Origin: Alphaproteobacteria bacterium
Lineage (GTDB): Bacteria > Pseudomonadota > Alphaproteobacteria > UBA8366 > Aestuariispiraceae
Assembly: GCA_024743195.1 (NCBI GenBank)
Contig: JANSXE010000001.1
Coordinates: 496,001 to 560,000 of the forward strand
DNA: 64,000 nucleotides
Direction: 5' to 3'
The notes beneath the pieces are model-generated. The model was not told the origin of the DNA, did no database searches, and saw nothing but the letters and a program-made list of their open reading frames with translations. Each line of letters opens with the position of its first letter. Position 1 is the first letter of the stretch. The position numbers were made by a program, and so were the translations under genes. Shown in pieces: positions 20,543 through 27,911 of this stretch.

Positions 20543-22999
20543 ATGAGCGACAGCGAGCCCCTGGCGGCCGACCAGCTCCATCAGCGCTGCGATCCTGCGG
20601 CTTTCGATTTCGAGACCACCGACGAGCTTGAGGATCTGACCGCGATGGTCGGGCAGGACCGCGCGGTCGAAGCGGTCGAATTCGGCGTTGAGATGGACCT
20701 CTACGGCTACAATCTCTTCGTCCTCGGTCCGCCCGGCTCCGGCAAGCACAGCTTCGTTCAGCGCTATCTGAGCCAGAAGGCGGCGGCCAAGCCCGCCGCC
20801 AGCGACTGGTGCTACGCCAACAATTTCGACGAGCCGCGCAAGCCGATCGCGCTCGAGTTGCCGGCCGGCTGGGGCCGGGCCTTGCGCGACGACATCGACC
20901 GGCTGGTCGACGAGGCCTACACCGCCATCCCCTCCGCCTTCGAGAGCGAGGACTACCGCGCGCGCCGACAGGCGATCGAGAAGGCCTTCCAGGCGGCCCA
21001 GACCAAGCGCTTCCAGGAGATCCAGAGCCGCGCCCGCGAGCGCGGCATCGCCGTGATCCAGACCCCGACCGGCGTCGAGCTGGTTCCCGTGCGCGACGGC
21101 AAGCCGATGGCGCCGCAGGAGATCGAGGCCCTGCCCGCGCAGGAGCGCCAGCGCCTGCAGCAGGAGACGGAGGAGCTCGGCGGCGAGATTCAACAGGCGA
21201 TCCAGGGCATGCCGAGCCTGATCCGCGACGTGCGCGACAAGATCCGCGAGCTCGACCGCGAGATCGCGATGCTGGCCGCCGGCGGCCTGATCGACGATCT
21301 GACGGAGAAGTACGCGGAGCACCGCAAGGTCGTGGACTATCTGACCAGCGTCCAGGCCGACATGATCGAGAATGTCGCGCTGTTTCTCGGCCAGCGCGAG
21401 GGCGGCGGGGGCGGGGGCGGGGCGGGGTCGGGCGGCGAGCGCCACGCGCTCTCCATCCAGCAGCCCAAGGAGGCGGCCGCGAAACGGCGCTACTGCATCA
21501 ACCTGCTGGTCGGACGCGAGGCGGACGGCGGCGCGCCGCTGGTCTTCGAGAACCACCCCACCTATCAGAACCTGGTCGGCGAGATCGAGTATCTGGCCCA
21601 GATGGGGGCGCTGGTCACCGACTTCAGCCTGATCAAGAGCGGCGCACTGCACCGGGCGAACGGCGGCTATCTGGTGCTCGACGCCCACAAGATCCTGACC
21701 GAGCCCTTCGCCTGGCAGGGCCTGAAGCAGGCGCTGAAGAGCCGCGAGATCCGCATCGAATCGCTGGGCGAGGCCTACAGCCTGATCCGCACGGCCACGC
21801 TCGAGCCGGAGCCGATCCCGCTCGACCTCAAAATCATCCTGATCGGCGAGCGGCGGCTCTACTATCTGCTGCAGGCCTACGATCCGGAGTTCATGGAGCT
21901 GTTCAAGGTCGCCGCCGATTTCGACGACCGCATGCCGCGCAATGCGGAGACGAACCGCCTCTTCGCCCAACTGCTGGGCGGGGTCGCGCGCCAGGACGGG
22001 CTGCGCCCGTTGGACCGCACCGGCGTCGCCCGCCTGATCGACGAGAGCGCCCGCCACGCCGCGCACGCCGGCAAGCTGTCCGCCACGGTGCGCCGGACGG
22101 CCGACATCATGCGCGAAGCGAACTACTGGGCCGAGCGTCATGGAGCGGAGGCGGTGGACGGCGACGCGGTCGAAGCCGCGGTGCAGGCTCGCATCCGCCG
22201 CGCCAGCCGCCTGCGCGACCGGCTGCAGGAGGAGGTGCTGGAGGAGACCCTCCTGATCGACACCGAGGGCGCGGCGACAGGCCAGGTGAACGGCCTGGCG
22301 GTGCTGGAGCTCGGCGACTTCTCCTTCGCGCGGCCGAACCGGATCACGGCGCGCGTCGCCCTGGGATCGGGCAAGGTGTTGGATATCGAGCGCGAAGCGA
22401 AGCTCGGCGGTCCCTTGCATTCCAAGGGGGTGCTGATCCTCTCCGGCTATCTCGCCGGACGCTACGGCGGCGAGACGCCGCTGTCGCTCGCCGCCAGTCT
22501 GGTGCTGGAGCAGAGCTACGGCGGGGTGGAGGGCGACAGCGCCTCCTCGGCCGAGCTCTACGCGCTGCTGTCCGCGCTCGCGGAGGCGCCGATCCGCCAG
22601 GGGCTGGCGGTCACCGGCTCGGTCAACCAGCACGGGCGCGTCCAGGCGATCGGCGGGGTGAACCAGAAGATCGAGGGATTCTTCGAGGTCTGCGCGGCGC
22701 GCGGGCTGACCGGCGATCAGGGCGTGCTGATCCCAGCCGCCAACGTGAAGCACCTGATGCTCCGCCGCCCGGTGGTCGAGGCGGTCGAAGCCGGCCGTTT
22801 CGCCATCTATCCGATCGCGACGATCGATCAGGGAATCGCCCTTCTGACCGGGCTTGAAGCCGGCGCGCCGGGCGCCGACGGCCGCTTCCCGGAGGGCAGC
22901 CTGAATCGCCGCGTGATGGATCGCCTCGCCGCCTTCGCCGCCGCCCGCAAGGCGTTCGGGGCGGAGGAGAAGGCGCAGGGCGACAAGGCGGGCTCGTGA
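20543..22999 (+). CDS. Lon-like ATP-dependent protease (LonB/LonC-type AAA protein)
   Basis: 818 residues. An atypical AAA module has Walker A GPPGSGKHS at 62-70, a long helical insertion (about 130-280) and a poly-Gly linker near 288-300. The C-terminal S16 protease domain has the catalytic Ser666 in EGDSASS and Lys709 in NQKIEG, 43 residues apart as in Lon. It lacks the N-terminal substrate domain of classical LonA, matching the 'Lon protease family' proteins found beside LonA in many proteobacteria. ATG 20543 has AGAGGAG six bases upstream. It lies 91 bp after the restriction enzyme; co-transcription is possible but not shown. Confidence 0.87.
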   Translation: MSDSEPLAADQLHQRCDPAAFDFETTDELEDLTAMVGQDRAVEAVEFGVEMDLYGYNLFVLGPPGSGKHSFVQRYLSQKAAAKPAASDWCYANNFDEPRKPIALELPAGWGRALRDDIDRLVDEAYTAIPSAFESEDYRARRQAIEKAFQAAQTKRFQEIQSRARERGIAVIQTPTGVELVPVRDGKPMAPQEIEALPAQERQRLQQETEELGGEIQQAIQGMPSLIRDVRDKIRELDREIAMLAAGGLIDDLTEKYAEHRKVVDYLTSVQADMIENVALFLGQREGGGGGGGAGSGGERHALSIQQPKEAAAKRRYCINLLVGREADGGAPLVFENHPTYQNLVGEIEYLAQMGALVTDFSLIKSGALHRANGGYLVLDAHKILTEPFAWQGLKQALKSREIRIESLGEAYSLIRTATLEPEPIPLDLKIILIGERRLYYLLQAYDPEFMELFKVAADFDDRMPRNAETNRLFAQLLGGVARQDGLRPLDRTGVARLIDESARHAAHAGKLSATVRRTADIMREANYWAERHGAEAVDGDAVEAAVQARIRRASRLRDRLQEEVLEETLLIDTEGAATGQVNGLAVLELGDFSFARPNRITARVALGSGKVLDIEREAKLGGPLHSKGVLILSGYLAGRYGGETPLSLAASLVLEQSYGGVEGDSASSAELYALLSALAEAPIRQGLAVTGSVNQHGRVQAIGGVNQKIEGFFEVCAARGLTGDQGVLIPAANVKHLMLRRPVVEAVEAGRFAIYPIATIDQGIALLTGLEAGAPGADGRFPEGSLNRRVMDRLAAFAAARKAFGAEEKAQGDKAGS

Positions 23000-23027
23000 G
23001 CGCTTTGGCGGTCGGAAATACGGCGCG

Positions 23028-23624
23028 TCACGCCGCGCTCGGCGCCAAGAGCGCCAGCGCGACCACCCCCAGCATGGCCAGCGCCATCCCGACATTGATC
23101 GCCCGCTGGACGCCCGGGGCGAGGTCGAGCCGCCGCAAGGACAGCCCCGCCCCCAGCCACAGATAGTGCAGCGGGATCCAGATCACGTTCATCACCACGA
23201 ACTTGATCAGCGTCTCCGCGAACAGGTCCGTCGGCAGAAAGGGGAAGCCGCCGAAGAGCGTCGTGTGGACGGCGTAGGCCTTCGGGTTGATGAGCTGCAG
23301 CGTCAGACCGTTCAGGAGGCCCGGCGGACTCTGCTTCTCGATGAAGGCGATCTTGGAGCCGGCGAGGGCGATCCGGCCCGCCAGATAGAGCAGATAGGCG
23401 ACCGAGGCGAAGAGCAGCACGGTGCGGATCACCGGCTCCGCCAGCACCACCGCGGCGATCCCGCTCGCCACCAGCAACGCGACCGCGTTGTTGCCGAGCC
23501 ACAAGCCCGCCAGATAGCGGTTCCCCGCCCGGAAGCCGAAGCCCGAGCCCACCCCGGCGACCGAGAGGACGCCCGGACCGGGGGTGACGATCAGAAGAAA
23601 GACGGCGGCGGCGAAGGACAGCAT
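23028..23624 (-). CDS. LysE/RhtB-family exporter
   Basis: 198-residue inner-membrane protein with about six hydrophobic segments. The N-terminal 'VTPGPGVLSVAGVGSGFGFRAG' region and the central NPKAYAVHTTLF are the family signatures (VxPGPxxL, NPKA). These carriers export amino acids or small metabolites. It converges on the Lon-like gene with 28 bp between stops. Substrate unknown. Confidence 0.87.
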   Translation of the reverse strand: MLSFAAAVFLLIVTPGPGVLSVAGVGSGFGFRAGNRYLAGLWLGNNAVALLVASGIAAVVLAEPVIRTVLLFASVAYLLYLAGRIALAGSKIAFIEKQSPPGLLNGLTLQLINPKAYAVHTTLFGGFPFLPTDLFAETLIKFVVMNVIWIPLHYLWLGAGLSLRRLDLAPGVQRAINVGMALAMLGVVALALLAPSAA

Positions 23625-23718
23625 CGCCGGTCAGCCTAGAGCGCTTCGCACGCCGTGGGAAGCCGGCGCGCAAACCGGTAGTGTATCAGTTTGAAATTTA
23701 GGGGGCGCGGATTTTTTC

Positions 23719-23901
23719 CTACCTGTCCCCGAGCATACGAAAGAATTTATAGAGGGCGGCAAAACACGCAGCCACGATGGGGATCAGATAGTATCTGTTG
23801 GCCCGAAACTCCCGCGCTTCCGGCCAGAGAATTTCCGCTATCAGCAGGCCGAAAATCCAAGCCAAAATGAAGGCCGCAAGGATTGAATTTCGTTTGGACA
23901 T
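23719..23901 (-). CDS. Small two-helix membrane protein, unknown function
   Basis: 60 residues starting MSKRNSILAAF with two hydrophobic segments (about 6-22 and 35-50) and a charged tail. I do not recognise the family. It sits at the left edge of the lower-GC patch and uses more AT-rich codons than the flanking genes. ATG 23901 is preferred; the open frame extends upstream only through palindromic sequence that looks regulatory. The ribosome-binding site is weak. Confidence 0.5.
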   Translation of the reverse strand: MSKRNSILAAFILAWIFGLLIAEILWPEAREFRANRYYLIPIVAACFAALYKFFRMLGDR

Positions 23902-23914
23902 CGCTGGCGCCTGA

Positions 23915-23954
23915 GTACACGTGTACGCAGGGTGCAGGGTGACAACACGTGTTG
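23915..23954. promoter_or_regulatory. Pair of 12-bp palindromes sharing ACACGTGT
   Basis: GTACACGTGTAC (23915-23926) and CAACACGTGTTG (23943-23954) are both perfect palindromes with the same 8-bp core, centred 28 bp apart and directly upstream of the small membrane protein gene. Two identical cores in one promoter suggest a dimeric repressor binding twice. Confidence 0.5.
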
Positions 23955-23961
23955 GCAAACG

Positions 23962-23987
23962 AAAAGCCCCGCCGAAGCGGGGCTTTT
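23962..23987. terminator. Bidirectional intrinsic terminator
   Basis: AAAAGCCCCGC-CGAA-GCGGGGCTTTT is a perfect 11-bp stem with a four-base loop; on the minus strand the loop reads TTCG and the stem is followed by T residues. It would end transcription of the transposase/toxin operon coming from the right. It is symmetric, so it also works on the plus strand. Confidence 0.8.
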
Positions 23988-23990
23988 CAG

Positions 23991-24028
23991 CACTGACCTA
24001 AAACTTGCCTTCGTTCTCTCGGTCAGTG
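23991..24028. repeat. 8-bp inverted repeat downstream of the toxin gene
   Basis: CACTGACC (23991-23998) and GGTCAGTG (24021-24028) are exact complements separated by 22 bp, next to the terminator. The role is unknown; it may be a second RNA hairpin or part of a mobile-element end. Confidence 0.4.
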
Positions 24029-24092
24029 GCCCTTGGTAGGGTCTTAATGCGGATGACTAGTGCAGAGCCGCTGTCACCGCTAAAGTGGGTCT

Positions 24093-24518
24093 TCAAAGGG
24101 ATTTTGTCAACGAAGAAAGCCCCAATCCGTGAAGAACACACGTCCTGACTCGCTTGAAATCTTCAACCGGCAGCGGGGCTTTTTGGTAAATGCGCTCTCC
24201 ATTCTTGTCCTTCCCCAGCCTTAGCAAATCAATACGATGCAGACTAATAGCACAAACCATGTCACCCTTTACCCATCTCGCAACATTGCCCCACTTCTGA
24301 GGCATATTAAAAGGAATATGCAGCTCGCAGTGATAAGGCATTACTTTCTTTGGGCCGGTCCTACTTAAAGGGACAACTGTACAAAGCCCAGGGCGCGCCT
24401 GAATTGCGGGTGACAAGACGACAGCTAGCCTGCGCTTGACCATCTCAGGCGGTACAAATCCTTGGTCAAAATCGACAGTCACAATTGAAGCTTGTTGAGG
24501 GTGGTAAGCTACAGCCAT
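24093..24518 (-). CDS. PemK/MazF-like toxin-family protein
   Basis: 141 residues resembling the PemK/MazF ribonuclease-toxin fold. The opening strand IVTVDFDQGFVPPEMVKRR is followed by LAVVLSP and TVVPLSRT, the strand order seen in MazF, and 'VKGDMVCAISLHRIDLLRLG'. MazF proteins cleave mRNA when not held by an antitoxin. No antitoxin-like gene is adjacent; instead the start codon overlaps the stop of the upstream transposase (TAATG), so its translation is probably coupled to that gene. An intrinsic terminator lies 105 bp downstream. Whether it is toxic is unknown; the family call is moderately firm. Confidence 0.7.
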   Translation of the reverse strand: MAVAYHPQQASIVTVDFDQGFVPPEMVKRRLAVVLSPAIQARPGLCTVVPLSRTGPKKVMPYHCELHIPFNMPQKWGNVARWVKGDMVCAISLHRIDLLRLGKDKNGERIYQKAPLPVEDFKRVRTCVLHGLGLSSLTKSL

Positions 24519-25399
24519 TAAAGAGCTTTCTTTTTGTACAGCCCGCGCGGCCCCGGTTTCGGTGCGGCCGCGTCGATCAATTCAACAATATTGGCCATCT
24601 CCCAGACACGATCCGTCAGCCCCGCCGCCATCGCAGGAGTAACCCGTAGCGATTTGTGGATTCGTACGAAATTATACCAGACGGTGTACAGCGCAATCAT
24701 ATGCATGTGGTTCTCGAACTTCTTCGAGAACGCGTTGGTAAGCCGCGTGAACCGACGCATCTGCATGCGCATCGTGAGGTTCTGGCGCTCGACGTGCGAC
24801 GTGCTGACGTGGCCCGGATCGGGGTTGCCTTCCACCCGACGCTTGCGGGCGCCCTTGCAGACTGAGGGGCTGTACTTCCGCTCGGGCGACTTCTCCGCAG
24901 GCTCACCGTACAGTTTCACCAATTGCGCATAATCCACGTCGCCACCGAACGCGCCTTCCACCGCCTCCAGATAGGCGCTGTGTCCGTCCGTCGTGAGCTG
25001 CACCCGATTGGCCAGACGGCTGCGCAGATCGTCCATGAACGCCATCGCGTATTCGCTGTCACGACCACCGACCAGCCAGGAGACGATCAGCTTGCTGTCG
25101 CTATCCAGCGCCGTCCACGTCCACGTATCGCCCGCATTCTCCGGTGCCGCCTTCGCCGTCTTCACGTTCTTCTGCTTGGCGTAGGTGAAGGACCAGATTT
25201 CGTCGCACTGGACGCGGCGAGCCTCGACGCCCCGCACCTTGTCGTCATGGAAGGCGCTGCACGCATTCCCCGCGTCCACCAGCAGTTTGCTCACAGTGTT
25301 GATGGACACGTCCGCAACCCGCGAGATTGAGCGCATGGACGATCCCTCGCACAGCATGCTCAGGATTTGGACGCGCTTTTGAAGGGGCAGCTTGTTCAT
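24518..25399 (-). CDS. IS1-family-like transposase
   Basis: 293 residues in one uninterrupted frame. The N-terminal part is a helix-turn-helix ([20 protein letters not shown]) as in InsA. The catalytic part resembles InsB: Asp in [11 protein letters not shown], Asp in [13 protein letters not shown] and Glu in [12 protein letters not shown], a DDE set. Classical IS1 needs a -1 frameshift between insA and insB; this one does not. I found no terminal inverted repeats or target duplications flanking it, so it may be a host-retained or degenerate element rather than a full insertion sequence. Its stop overlaps the start of the PemK-like gene. Confidence 0.85.
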   Translation of the reverse strand: MNKLPLQKRVQILSMLCEGSSMRSISRVADVSINTVSKLLVDAGNACSAFHDDKVRGVEARRVQCDEIWSFTYAKQKNVKTAKAAPENAGDTWTWTALDSDSKLIVSWLVGGRDSEYAMAFMDDLRSRLANRVQLTTDGHSAYLEAVEGAFGGDVDYAQLVKLYGEPAEKSPERKYSPSVCKGARKRRVEGNPDPGHVSTSHVERQNLTMRMQMRRFTRLTNAFSKKFENHMHMIALYTVWYNFVRIHKSLRVTPAMAAGLTDRVWEMANIVELIDAAAPKPGPRGLYKKKAL

Positions 25400-25448
25400 G
25401 CCCCTAATATGTGAACTTATATGCTTATCGTCAAGCAGTTTGTTCAGT

Positions 25449-26204
25449 TTAATTTAGCGGTTCATTGTCCCCGGCCTCTGCACCTTCGTCGGAATCATCT
25501 TCCATGTTCAGGAGGGCCTCTTGCGCCTTCAAAATCTTCAAGAGCTTACGCAACCCTTGTGCATCAACGTCAAAAGACCCCTGAACCCGATCCCCCGATA
25601 GCTGGATCGTATAAGGCGTGCCAGACGGCCGGGCTGGCGACGCCGCAGGTGGCGGGTTGGGGGCTGTCTGGCTCTCGGTCACGGTCGGCTGCACGGCAAC
25701 CTCCTCTTCACCAATTTCCGCTTCGCTTGGTGAATCATACTGACCGCATTCGCGTTCAACAAGGTCCCGTGTATCGCGATAAGAGCGAATTAGCTTGTCG
25801 GCCGCCTCCGGCAGAAACTTGCGTTTTGTGAGAAGGTAAGAGCGAATGGCGGCATCGCTGGCCTTTCCGGGGAACTGTGCATCGAGCTCAACGAAAAGCT
25901 CCGGCTCCGACGCCGCAGCCTGGATTGCCTTTGCTCGATCAGGAGCACCGAACTCATTCGCCAAGATATTCAGGGCGCGGTCCGAAACGCACATTTCATC
26001 CGCGCGTCCCTCCAAAAGGCCGTACTTGGAAAGCGCCGAGAGAACGCCCAGGGATTTCCCATTCAGGCTCCCATAACCCATGTGCTCGGCCACAAGCTGC
26101 TTTGGTATCCGGTTTTGGTAGTCCTGCTCATAGACCTTGCGAACCCGCTCTATAGCCTCATCCAGCCCAATAGCAGGATAGCGGGGGCTCCGTGCCTTTG
26201 CCAT
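25449..26204 (-). CDS. Unknown protein with possible winged-helix N-terminal domain
   Basis: 251 residues starting [10 protein letters not shown] after an excellent AGGAGGAAG. The N-terminal 75 residues ([29 protein letters not shown]) look like a winged helix; a Pro/Ala-rich linker follows at about 170-190, and a C-terminal segment ([30 protein letters not shown]) ends in an acidic tail. I do not recognise a characterised family. It lies immediately upstream of the transposase gene on the same strand, and could bind DNA and regulate the module (inference). Coding composition is lower in GC than chromosomal neighbours. Confidence 0.7.
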   Translation of the reverse strand: MAKARSPRYPAIGLDEAIERVRKVYEQDYQNRIPKQLVAEHMGYGSLNGKSLGVLSALSKYGLLEGRADEMCVSDRALNILANEFGAPDRAKAIQAAASEPELFVELDAQFPGKASDAAIRSYLLTKRKFLPEAADKLIRSYRDTRDLVERECGQYDSPSEAEIGEEEVAVQPTVTESQTAPNPPPAASPARPSGTPYTIQLSGDRVQGSFDVDAQGLRKLLKILKAQEALLNMEDDSDEGAEAGDNEPLN

Positions 26205-26471
26205 GCGACTTCCTCCTGTGTATTCGCATAACATATACAGTTAATCGCCATCACGGTCAATGTTCGAGCGATTAAATGGGTGCGTAATCTGCGAATACGG
26301 TTGACCGGGTCGCGAGTCGCCGTTAGTAAGATGGGTGGAAGGAGGGCTTGCAATGGCCAGGAGAGATGGAGCCCCTGTCGTGGCTAGCCGACATGGTGGG
26401 GGCGAGAATCAAGAGGGCCGCTGCTCGATCCCGTGACAAGGCGAAGCAGCGGCCCGTAATCGGCCCCTCTA
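26205..26471. other. Intergenic stretch upstream of the tRNA
   Basis: 267 bp with no convincing gene. It holds a TATATG promoter-like element for the gene on its left (minus strand, near 26232-26237) and two tiny plus-strand frames, at 26353 (27 codons, preceded by GGAAGGAGG) and 26364. The latter would run into the tRNA, so I do not call it. Confidence 0.4.
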
Positions 26472-26568
26472 GGAGGCGTGGCAGAGTGGTTTATTGCAGC
26501 GGTCTTTAAAACCGTCGGGGATCAGCTTTCCAGGGGCGCCCCCGTGGGTTCGAATCCCACCGCCTCCG
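26472..26568 (+). tRNA. tRNA-Ser-like gene with UUA anticodon (ochre-suppressor-like)
   Basis: A full cloverleaf can be folded: acceptor GGAGGCG/CGCCTCC with no mismatch, D stem GCA/TGC, anticodon stem GCGGT/ACCGT with 7-nt loop CTTTAAA, a long variable arm (about 28 nt) and T arm GTGGG-TTCGAAT-CCCAC. Body and loop match bacterial tRNA-Ser(UGA), where the loop is CTTGAAA; here the middle anticodon base is T, giving 5'-TTA-3' at 26506-26508, which pairs with the stop codon UAA. The variable arm is longer than usual for serine tRNAs. No CCA is encoded (the gene is followed by CCG). It may be a working ochre suppressor, a decayed tRNA-Ser or an acquired phage-type tRNA. Confidence 0.75.
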
Positions 26569-26607
26569 CCGTTAGGCGCTTATAACACGCGGGATTCCGC
26601 GTTGCAC

Positions 26608-26841
26608 CTAATTTTCCGACCACCGTTTGGCGGCGGCCTTCTTGGCAATCTCGCTACGCTGTTCCGCCGTCAGCTTCTTCGCCCGCGACGCGCCGCCCTT
26701 GCGCCCGAGTTCCTGCGCGGCCTTGTTCTTGCCGTCGGCGTCGTATTCTTCCTCAGCCTCGCCGGTGGCGATCTGCATGACGCGGACGGCGTTGCCGATC
26801 ACGTCGGCGGGGCGCTTCTGGCCTTTCGGTCCCTTAGGCAC
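26608..26841 (-). CDS. Small basic protein with GRKGG motif, unknown function
   Basis: 77 residues starting at GTG 26841 (after AGAGAGG). The sequence opens PKGPKGQKRPADVIGNAVRV and ends in the repeat-rich basic tail ELGRKGGASRAKKL...IAKKAAAKRW, a pattern seen in many small alphaproteobacterial proteins, sometimes called RNA-binding, without known function. It overlaps the upstream zinc-ribbon gene by 8 bp, so the pair is co-translated. Confidence 0.7.
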   Translation of the reverse strand: MPKGPKGQKRPADVIGNAVRVMQIATGEAEEEYDADGKNKAAQELGRKGGASRAKKLTAEQRSEIAKKAAAKRWSEN

Positions 26842-27046
26842 TGGCAACCTCTCTACCGCATTTCTCGCACCGCACGACCGAGCCGTCTGGAGCTTTCTGG
26901 AACGGGCCCGAGGCACCCACAATCTTGGAGTCGAGCTGGCCAGCATGGTGCGGCGGCGACTCGTTCTCCTCATAGGTGACGACGCCAGTCTCCCCGCAGC
27001 AGGCGACCTTTCGCTCGTATTTTTCCTTCCTGGGCACTTGCCGCAT
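26834..27046 (-). CDS. Small zinc-ribbon protein, unknown function
   Basis: 70 residues with an N-terminal ACCGETG cysteine pair and a C-terminal VRCEKCGRE pair, consistent with a zinc ribbon. A strong ribosome-binding site (AGGAGG) precedes ATG 27046 and a TATATG-type -10 element lies about 30 bp upstream. First gene of a two-gene unit with the GRKGG protein. The role is unknown; it is at the right edge of the lower-GC patch. Confidence 0.65.
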   Translation of the reverse strand: MRQVPRKEKYERKVACCGETGVVTYEENESPPHHAGQLDSKIVGASGPFQKAPDGSVVRCEKCGREVASA

Positions 27047-27164
27047 TCCTCCTATGCTTCACGCTAAGCATATAGGAAGGCGAGCGGGTTCGCGACAGGG
27101 AGTCAATCCCGGCGGATTTCAAACTGAGACACTACCCGCAAACCGCCGGCCCTGGACTCTCTTC

Positions 27165-27193
27165 TTGACGCCTCGGCGCTCCGTCGCTAAACG
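27165..27193 (+). promoter_or_regulatory. Putative promoter of BetI-like regulator
   Basis: TTGACG (27165-27170), a 17-bp spacer and TAAACG (27188-27193). It is followed at 27196-27211 by TGTTCAGTCAATTCAA, an AT-rich stretch resembling TetR half-sites, before the BetI-like start at 27231. The -10 match is imperfect. Confidence 0.35.
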
Positions 27194-27230
27194 TATGTTC
27201 AGTCAATTCAAATAAGATCGAGCCCGTGAG

Positions 27231-27911
27231 ATGCCCCCTGCGCGCGTCCCGAAACACCCCGTCGTCAAGGACCGGTCCGAGCGCGCGGAAACGCGTCGCG
27301 GCGCGATCTTGGACGCCGCGCTGCACGTCGTCGCGGAGCACGGGCTGAGCGCGACGACGATGGAGCGCGTCGCGCTGAAAGCCGGCGTCTCGCCGGGCAC
27401 GGTCACCTTCCACTTCGCGCGCAAGGAGGCGTTGTTGCTGGCGGCGCTGGACCATGTCGCCGCGGGGTTCGAGACGGCGCGGCGCGAAGCCCTCGCAGCC
27501 GCCGGCGACGACCCGGCGCAGGCGCTCGACGCCTTGGTCGACGTCTCCTTCGATCCCACAGTCAGCGCGCCGCAGCATATCGCGGTCTGGACCGCCTTCT
27601 GGGGCGAGGCCAAGGCGCGGCGGATCTACCGGGAGCGCGTGGGCGCGGCCGACGCCGCCTACTACGGCGATCTGAAGCGGTTGGTGCGCGCCGTGCTGGC
27701 GCGGCGTCCCGGCGCTTCGGCCGGCGCGCGCGAGGCGGACGCGCTGGCGCTCGGCTTCGCGGGCGTGATCGACGGGTTGTGGCAGGAGGCGCTGGTGGCC
27801 GGCCGCCGTTTCGACCGGGCGGCGGCCAGGGCCCTGGCGCGGGCCTATCTGACCGCCGTGTTCCCGCACGAGGCGCTTTGGACGCCGCATAGCAGAGGAG
27901 AGCCGTCATGA
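27231..27911 (+). CDS. TetR-family regulator, BetI-like (copy 1)
   Basis: 226 residues. The TetR helix-turn-helix is at about 22-70 (TTMERVALKAGVSPGTVTFHF), and the ligand domain includes WTAFWGEAKARRIYRE, a block also present in BetI, the choline-responsive repressor. It overlaps the Rieske oxygenase gene by ATGA and probably regulates it. Three more BetI-like genes in this window carry a version of the same block, so the group likely senses related quaternary or methylated amines. The exact ligand is unknown. Confidence 0.85.
   Translation: MPPARVPKHPVVKDRSERAETRRGAILDAALHVVAEHGLSATTMERVALKAGVSPGTVTFHFARKEALLLAALDHVAAGFETARREALAAAGDDPAQALDALVDVSFDPTVSAPQHIAVWTAFWGEAKARRIYRERVGAADAAYYGDLKRLVRAVLARRPGASAGAREADALALGFAGVIDGLWQEALVAGRRFDRAAARALARAYLTAVFPHEALWTPHSRGEPS

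Noticed and set aside
24030-25448. Terminal inverted repeats of a complete IS1 element
   Set aside because: Compared sequence on both sides of the transposase/toxin pair; the only inverted repeats found (23991-24028) are both on one side.
26364-26513. Plus-strand frame starting MEPLSWLADM with a possible ribosome-binding site
   Set aside because: It runs into the tRNA gene and ends inside the anticodon loop; there is no family similarity.
26472-26568. Reading the tRNA as tRNA-Leu(UAA) or selenocysteine tRNA
   Set aside because: The anticodon stem fixes the loop as CTTTAAA, giving UUA and not UAA or UCA. The 7-bp acceptor and 3-bp D stem are serine-like rather than the extended selenocysteine form.
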